From Manihot esculenta (lineage: Eukaryota > Streptophyta > Magnoliopsida > Malpighiales > Euphorbiaceae), in the NCBI RefSeq assembly GCF_001659605.2, contig NC_035164.2:12946906-13010905 (forward strand): a DNA stretch of 64,000 bases. Reading direction: 5' to 3'. A model generated the notes under the pieces. That model did not search any database and was not told the origin of the DNA. It was given only the letters and a program-made list of their open reading frames with translations. Of the stretch, positions 59,265 through 64,000 are shown in pieces. The stretch's first letter is position 1. Every line of letters begins with the position of its first letter. The translations under genes were made by a program, and so were the position numbers.

Positions 59265-60059
59265 TGATAATATGCATAATTATGCAACTTTAATATTACA
59301 AATTATCTAGATATTGAGTTTGATTTCATTTAAAACAGATTGATTTGTTTAAATTTCGTTATCTTGGTAGGATTGGAGGATAATAAGAAAAATCCAATTG
59401 GGAACCCACATTCTGAGATAAAAGGTGGCCACAATCAAATTCATAAAAGGATACTCTAGATAAGCTGTGTTATGAACTGCGTTATGGGCACAAGCATACT
59501 TGACAAACAAAGCCAGCTTCAAACCCGGGAATCAAACAGATAAATCTTATCTGCCAAACTGTACTCAATTTTGATTTTAGATACTTATATTTGGGTTAGG
59601 ACTCTTAGCACTATAAAAGGGGGCATTCTGATGTATCTGAGATATCTCATCTTACCTTTCATCTCCTATTTTTAGCCATGAACTTGTGTGGCTAAATTTC
59701 TCCTTTCAGTTAGAGGATAATTAAAAGTTCCAGTTAAACGGGTTGTGAGATTGATGTAATTTTATAGTTTTCTCAATTATTAGTATTTATATTATTCCTG
59801 TATTTATTGCTTAATATCATTCTGTGGGTTGTTGCATTAAGGCGCCATTGCTCAATTGATAGAATGGTAGACTGCTATTCAGGTTAGTTAAATCCGTAAT
59901 TGTTTAACTAAACTGAAATAAGTAGTGAATTAGGTTGCGTAAGGCCTTCCTAAGGAATAATATAATCTAACTTAAATAAACCGAGCGTCTTGCGTTTGTT
60001 AGTTAGAATCAGGTCCTTTTAATTCTTAATGCAATAATTGGATTAAATTCTAGGAGTGT
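59265..60059 (+). repeat. 3' LTR of element F, truncated by insertion of G
   Basis: Matches 53565-54360 and stops at CTAGGAGTGT, where the LTR of G begins. The remaining 420 bp should lie on the far side of G, outside the window. Confidence 0.94.
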
Positions 60060-61559
60060 TGATCAAGCATAATTTAGCCACATTTTTATCATAATTATTA
60101 TTGCTTATTTACACATTTTTCAGTTTAATTTATGGTTTTTATCTTGTTTTTACAGAAAAGGAAGAAACTGGAAAATGGAAGAAAAAGTGCAGAAAATTCA
60201 CAAAAGGATGATTTGCCCAGTGATTTGCCCAAGAATCTGCTCCAATCACTGCCCCGATCAAGCTAAAGCAGAAACCCGGAGGCAACAGGCAGCAGTGATT
60301 TGCCCAGTGATTTGCCCCAGACACTCGAAGATCACTGGCCAAATCACTCGCAGAGACATAGAGGACTGACTCACAGAGGCAGTGATTTGCCCAGTGATTT
60401 GCCCACTGCTCGCCCAAATCACAGGGCAAATCACTTTGACAGCAGAAACTTACAGCAGAGCGGGAAAATGGACAGAAAACAGAAATTCGATTTTTCAGAA
60501 GTCCAAATCCAATCCAATCACTTCCAACACAAGACCAAGAGCCACGAAAGAGTCTCTCACCCAAGGAATTCCAATTACAATCAAATTCAACATCAAAAGA
60601 GGAGTCCAAGATCAAATCAAAAAGGGATTTTGAAACCCTAGATGAATAAAATTCTGCAACTATAAAAGGAGAGCCTCCAAGCCAGCAATCTTATCTTCTG
60701 CTGAGGAATTGAACTCGCCAGAAACTCTCCAGCATCTTCCTTTTTCTTTTCCTTTCATCTTTTTGTGTATTTAGTCCACCATGAGTGGCTAAACTCTTTT
60801 CTTTTCTAGTTGAAGTGGGTGAATTTCAGATTTTGTGATGAATTGGGAGATTTAAATCTCCATTGTTAAACTTCTATTTAATTTCAATATTTATGCAATT
60901 TGAGCTTTCCATAAATATTACTTTGCTTTTAGAATCAATAAGGGCCCATTGCTTTTAAATTGCTTAAGTAATATTGTTTGAATGATTTAGGTCCGTAATT
61001 GCTTAGGTTGTTCAAATACACATTTAATCAAATTGCATAATCTAAACTTGACCACGCGGTTGGCAAGGATAGAATTGGGTTTCTCTAAGTCTTAATGCAG
61101 TCAACAGTTGTTCGATGCTACAATGCCCCAAGGACGTTCCTTGGCAACTTGTTGATTAGTGTTTGATTAGCGAACGTTTCCTAATCAAACTAGAACTAAG
61201 GAGGAATTTGGATTGTGAGAAGCGTCTTCCACATCCAAAACTAATTTATTGGAATAAATAGGAGAGTTAAAGAATCAATGATCAATTCTAAACAATCTGA
61301 AATAGATCCATACTTCAACTAGAAGCTTCTCTCTTATTGATTTACTCATCTTTACATTATTGCTTTCTTTTGCTATTTAGTTTTAACTCATCAAATCAAA
61401 CCCCCCTCTTTTAATTACTTGTTATTTACTTGACCTAGTCATTATTAGGAAAATCATTGGTGTCAATTCCCTGTGGTTCGACCCTATTGCCACTATCTAC
61501 AAGTTTATTGTTGATTGTTTAATAGGTTTATTTTTGACGGCTTCGACAACCGCCTATCA
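60060..61559 (+). repeat. 5' LTR of element G
   Basis: TGATCAAGCATAATTTAGCC...CGACAACCGCCTATCA, 1500 bp. Half-sites of the palindrome are concentrated at 60210-60440 (GTGATTTGCCCAGTGATTTG twice), upstream of the TATA box. Confidence 0.94.
60660..60669 (+). promoter_or_regulatory. TATA box in LTR of element G
   Basis: CTATAAAAGG, about 220 bp downstream of the palindrome cluster, in the same order as in A (2487-2606, then 2853). Confidence 0.65.
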
Positions 61560-61564
61560 AAAAT

Positions 61565-61582
61565 TGGCGCCGTTGCCGGGGA
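61565..61582 (+). other. Primer binding site of element G (tRNA-Asp type)
   Basis: TGGCGCCGTTGCCGGGGA, 5 bp after the LTR end. Confidence 0.87.
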
Positions 61583-61633
61583 ATTGATCTAACTAACGTA
61601 TTTTTCTTTTATGACCAGGGCTGATTTACAAGC

Positions 61634-62838
61634 ATGGCTACGGTAAGTATGTCTTTTCTCTCTTCTCAAATTTCTGAACTAACCTCTATGGTGAGAAATT
61701 ATGGTCAAGCTCGACAAGCCCAACAACTTCAACAAGCACATACAGGATTTTATGGACAGCCAAGACATAATCCCTACCTTGACACATACAATACAAGTTG
61801 GGGAGACAATATGAGCTATGGCTATACAAGGACAGACCACTACCATGACTACCAAAGAGATCTGCAATACAATCCATGTTGGGGGGACGATCCAAATTAT
61901 GGCTATGCAAGGGCTGACTACTACCAAAACTATCAAGCCCAAGCAACACCTCAAAACTCCCATATGGAACTTGAAGAGATGGTGAGAAAATTGGAAATTT
62001 CTGGGAAAATTCTCCAACAGCAAGTGGATCAAGCGGTCAGCTCAGTGGACGCATACATATTAAGAAGAGAGGAAGAGCTTCAAGATCTATGGGACGATGA
62101 CGAAGAAACAGACCAAGCTGCTGAATCTGCGGCACAAATCACCACTGCAGAACCTGCTGCTGTCCAAAAATCAGCACCAACCGAAGCTCCTGCTGCAAAA
62201 ACAGCACCTGCTGTCCAAGAATCAGCAACCTCAGAAATTGCCCCCACTGAACCAGAAGTTGCTGCACTTGCTGAAACTGCCAAAATTACACCAGAAATTA
62301 CAGAATTTGCTGCTGTCCAAGTTGCTGAAAATAGAGGCAGCAACTGCTGTCAAACTGCCACAACCACTGCTGCCCGCAAATCAGCACCAGCCGAAGTTCC
62401 TGGTACATCCCCTGCTGCTGTCCATAAACCAGCAACTGCTGGAAGTGCCCCAACTGAACCAAAATCTGTTGAAATTTCTGAAACAAACCAGCCCCCTGGA
62501 GAATCCAGCACAACTAGATTGCTAGCACAGGTAAGTTGTTGTCTACTCTCCCAAACTGAGATAAATCCAAGGCAAAATGCTAGTGCCATCACATTGAGGA
62601 GTGGAAAGGAGTTGCAAGACAATAGGGCTGAAAAATTGCAAAAACAGGGCATGAAAGAAATCCTGCCAGAAAGTGATCAGGGCAGTGATTTGCCCAGTTC
62701 ACTCATAGGAACTGACCCGATCGCTGGGCAAACTAAGCTGTCCAGCAGTGATTTGACCAATTCTCCAGAGAAGGCAGAAAGTGATTTGCCCAAATCAACA
62801 GACCAGGCAGAATCAAGTCAAAGCAGAAACAGCAACCT
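61634..62838 (+). CDS. Element G gag-like protein without capsid core, Ala/Pro/Thr/Glu-rich
   Basis: Open frame of about 400 aa. The start region (SFLSSQISELTSMVRNYGQA) matches B's gag only after the capsid core (ASQISELTNAVRSL), so the core is gone; the CCHC knuckle is gone too. Next come Tyr/Asn-rich repeats (NPYLDTYNTSWGDN and NPCWGDDPNYGYARADYY), a coiled segment and about 130 residues of Ala/Pro/Thr/Glu repeats (SAPTEAPAAK, SAPAEVPGTS, SAPTEPKS). It rejoins B at QTEINPRQNASAITLRSGKE and the DLPKS linker. One base lost near 62837, relative to B, puts it out of frame with protease. The original gag ATG (61611) now gives only an 11-codon peptide. Confidence 0.75.
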
Positions 62839-63990
62839 ATGGAGAAATTCAAGGTACCTCCTCCCTTCCCAAAGAGATTTGCAAGGTCCCAAAAGGAGAA
62901 AGAGGAAAAAGAGATATTGGAGACACTTCGCAAGGTAGAAATCAACATACCTCTACTTGATGCTATCAAACAAATACCAAGGTATGCTAAATTTCTCAAA
63001 GAGCTATGCACCAATAGGAGGAAACTTGCTAAACATGAAAAGGTAAGTGTGGGGGAGTGTGTTTCAGCTGTCATCCAAAGAAAACTACCAGTCAAATGCA
63101 AAGATAGAGGAATGTTTGCGGTTTCATGCAAAATAGGCAATATGGGAATAAAGAAGGCCATGTGTGACCTTGGAGCTTCAATAAATGTCATGCCTCTTTC
63201 TATTTTTAACTTGTTGAATGCAGGTACACTCAAGGGCACCAGCAGTATGATCCAATTGGCTGATCGATCCATTGTCTACCCCAAAGGAGTGCTTGAAGAT
63301 GTGTTGGTGCAAGTGGACCAACTAGTCTTCCCAGCTGATTTTTATGTGATTGACATGGAGGAGGACAAGGGCAACATCACCTCTGATATCTTACTTGGGA
63401 GACCATTCTTGAGCACAGCAAGAACAAAAATTGATGTGCATGATGGCACATTGACCATGGAGTTTGAAGGGGAAATTATAAAATTTAATGTTTATGATGC
63501 CATGAAATTCCCCAATGATGTTTCTCCTGTTTATGGCCTTGATATAATTGATGATTTAAGTCAAGAAATTTTTGATTTTGATCAAGAAAACTTACTCTAT
63601 GAAGGTCTTTGCAGGAGAGAAGAAGTGGACAGCAACATCACTGAAACAAAGAAAATAGCAGACTGCTGTAACTTGCTGGAAGTGAGTGATTTGCCCAGTG
63701 ATTTGCCCAGAATACCAGAAAATCTGCTCAAATCACAGCTCAAATCAGACAGTAAGCAGACAAAAAACCAGCAGACAGAGAATGCACCAGATCTGAAACC
63801 CTTGCCTAGCCACCTCAAATATGCCTACTTGGGAGCTGGAAATACACTTCCAGTAATTATTTCCAACCAGCTCAGCCAAGAAGAAGAGGAAAAGCTCCTT
63901 GATGTGTTGAGCAAGCACAAGAAAACAATTGGGTGGACCTTGGAGGACATAAAAGGCACCTCAAGACCATTCGGTGGAGGCTCAAGATAG
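62839..63990 (+). CDS. Element G protease and RT leader, truncated
   Basis: Open frame of 383 aa from MEKFKVPPPFPKRF. It has the pre-protease block, the aspartic protease with CDLGASINVMPLS (Asp about residue 110) and DILLGRPFLSTARTKIDV, a linker with DLPSDLPR repeats and the RT leader KYAYLGAGNTLPV...KHKKTIGWTLEDIKGT. It ends in the tail SRPFGGGSR shared with element A, at a TAG where A has CAG. The protease fold looks complete, so it could be active if translated. Expression would need a frameshift from the upstream gag-like frame or separate initiation. Confidence 0.88.
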   Translation: MEKFKVPPPFPKRFARSQKEKEEKEILETLRKVEINIPLLDAIKQIPRYAKFLKELCTNRRKLAKHEKVSVGECVSAVIQRKLPVKCKDRGMFAVSCKIGNMGIKKAMCDLGASINVMPLSIFNLLNAGTLKGTSSMIQLADRSIVYPKGVLEDVLVQVDQLVFPADFYVIDMEEDKGNITSDILLGRPFLSTARTKIDVHDGTLTMEFEGEIIKFNVYDAMKFPNDVSPVYGLDIIDDLSQEIFDFDQENLLYEGLCRREEVDSNITETKKIADCCNLLEVSDLPSDLPRIPENLLKSQLKSDSKQTKNQQTENAPDLKPLPSHLKYAYLGAGNTLPVIISNQLSQEEEEKLLDVLSKHKKTIGWTLEDIKGTSRPFGGGSR

Positions 63991-64000
63991 GATGCAGCAC

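Larger units (their letters stand above)
53565..60059 (+). mobile_element. Element F: second Athila family, internally deleted
   Basis: 5' LTR, tRNA-Asp type primer site, gag-protease, short integrase tail, 1.7 kb of 3' noncoding DNA, PPT and a 3' LTR that is cut by element G after 795 bp. In that shared part the two LTRs show about eight differences by eye, roughly 1 percent. The LTRs are unrelated to those of A/B/G apart from the primer site and lack the GTGATTTG palindrome, so F is a separate Athila family. RT, RNase H and most of integrase are deleted. It inserted in the satellite after AGTTTA; the right target duplication is not in the window. Confidence 0.92.
60060..64000 (+). mobile_element. 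Element G: internally deleted Athila element, same type as A
   Basis: 5' LTR, tRNA-Asp type primer site, an unusual gag-like frame without capsid core, protease, then the same junction after the RT leader (TGGACCTTGGAGGACATAAA then CCTCAAGACC) as in element A. It continues past the window end, so its 3' LTR and target duplication cannot be seen. It inserted into the 3' LTR of F and is therefore younger than F. Confidence 0.92.

Overview
This is a 64-kb piece of plant nuclear heterochromatin, almost certainly from a eudicot. No host gene can be recognised. Everything readable is either an AT-rich tandem satellite or LTR retrotransposons nested in it and in each other. Three plant lineages of the Ty3/gypsy superfamily are present: Athila (primer site matching tRNA-Asp, gag-PR with DLGASIN, PPT of the GTGTGGGGG type), a Tekay/Del-like chromovirus (primer site for initiator tRNA-Met, double zinc knuckle gag, LTRs of about 2.4 kb) and a Tat-lineage element carrying an antisense accessory gene. 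The mix suggests a pericentromeric or centromere-proximal location. The species cannot be fixed from the sequence.

Layout. 1-3676: 3' part of an internally deleted Athila element (A, + strand). It lies against, and probably inside, Athila element B (- strand, 3677-13488), the only copy with a nearly full pol. B is itself split by a Tekay-type solo LTR (5067-7429, 5-bp target duplication CAAAG). B appears to sit inside the 3' LTR of Tekay-like element C (13489-20574, - strand). C borders a satellite array with a monomer of about 170 bp and a higher-order period near 3.84-4.0 kb (20575-30140, 31621-34677, 41643-42420, 53273-53564; about 13.7 kb in total). The array is interrupted by an Athila solo LTR (30141-31620, TSD AACAT), Tekay-like element D (34678-41642, TSD CTTAC, very young) and Tat element E (42421-53272, TSD ATAAA). 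On the right come Athila element F (53565-60059) and, inserted in F's 3' LTR, Athila element G (60060 to beyond the window end), which has the same structure as A.

Function. No element here could move by itself. A and G share one deletion that removes RT, RNase H and integrase. F fuses gag-protease to the tail of integrase. E has lost the gag knuckle, PR, RT and RNase H. C and D share a truncated RT. B keeps all pol domains but has stop codons, frameshifts and an insertion. A/G and C/D look like non-autonomous families that multiplied after their deletion, so they presumably used proteins supplied by relatives elsewhere.

Most unusual points: (1) an 18-20-bp palindrome, AGTGATTTG(GG/CC)CAAATCACT, scattered through LTR, coding linker and 3' noncoding parts of one Athila family; (2) a TTCGGCGGCCGAA motif clustered in the Tekay-like LTRs; (3) a duplicated, intron-bearing antisense gene in E with a relic LTR between the two copies; (4) a higher-order satellite in which both Tekay-like elements sit at nearly the same monomer phase.
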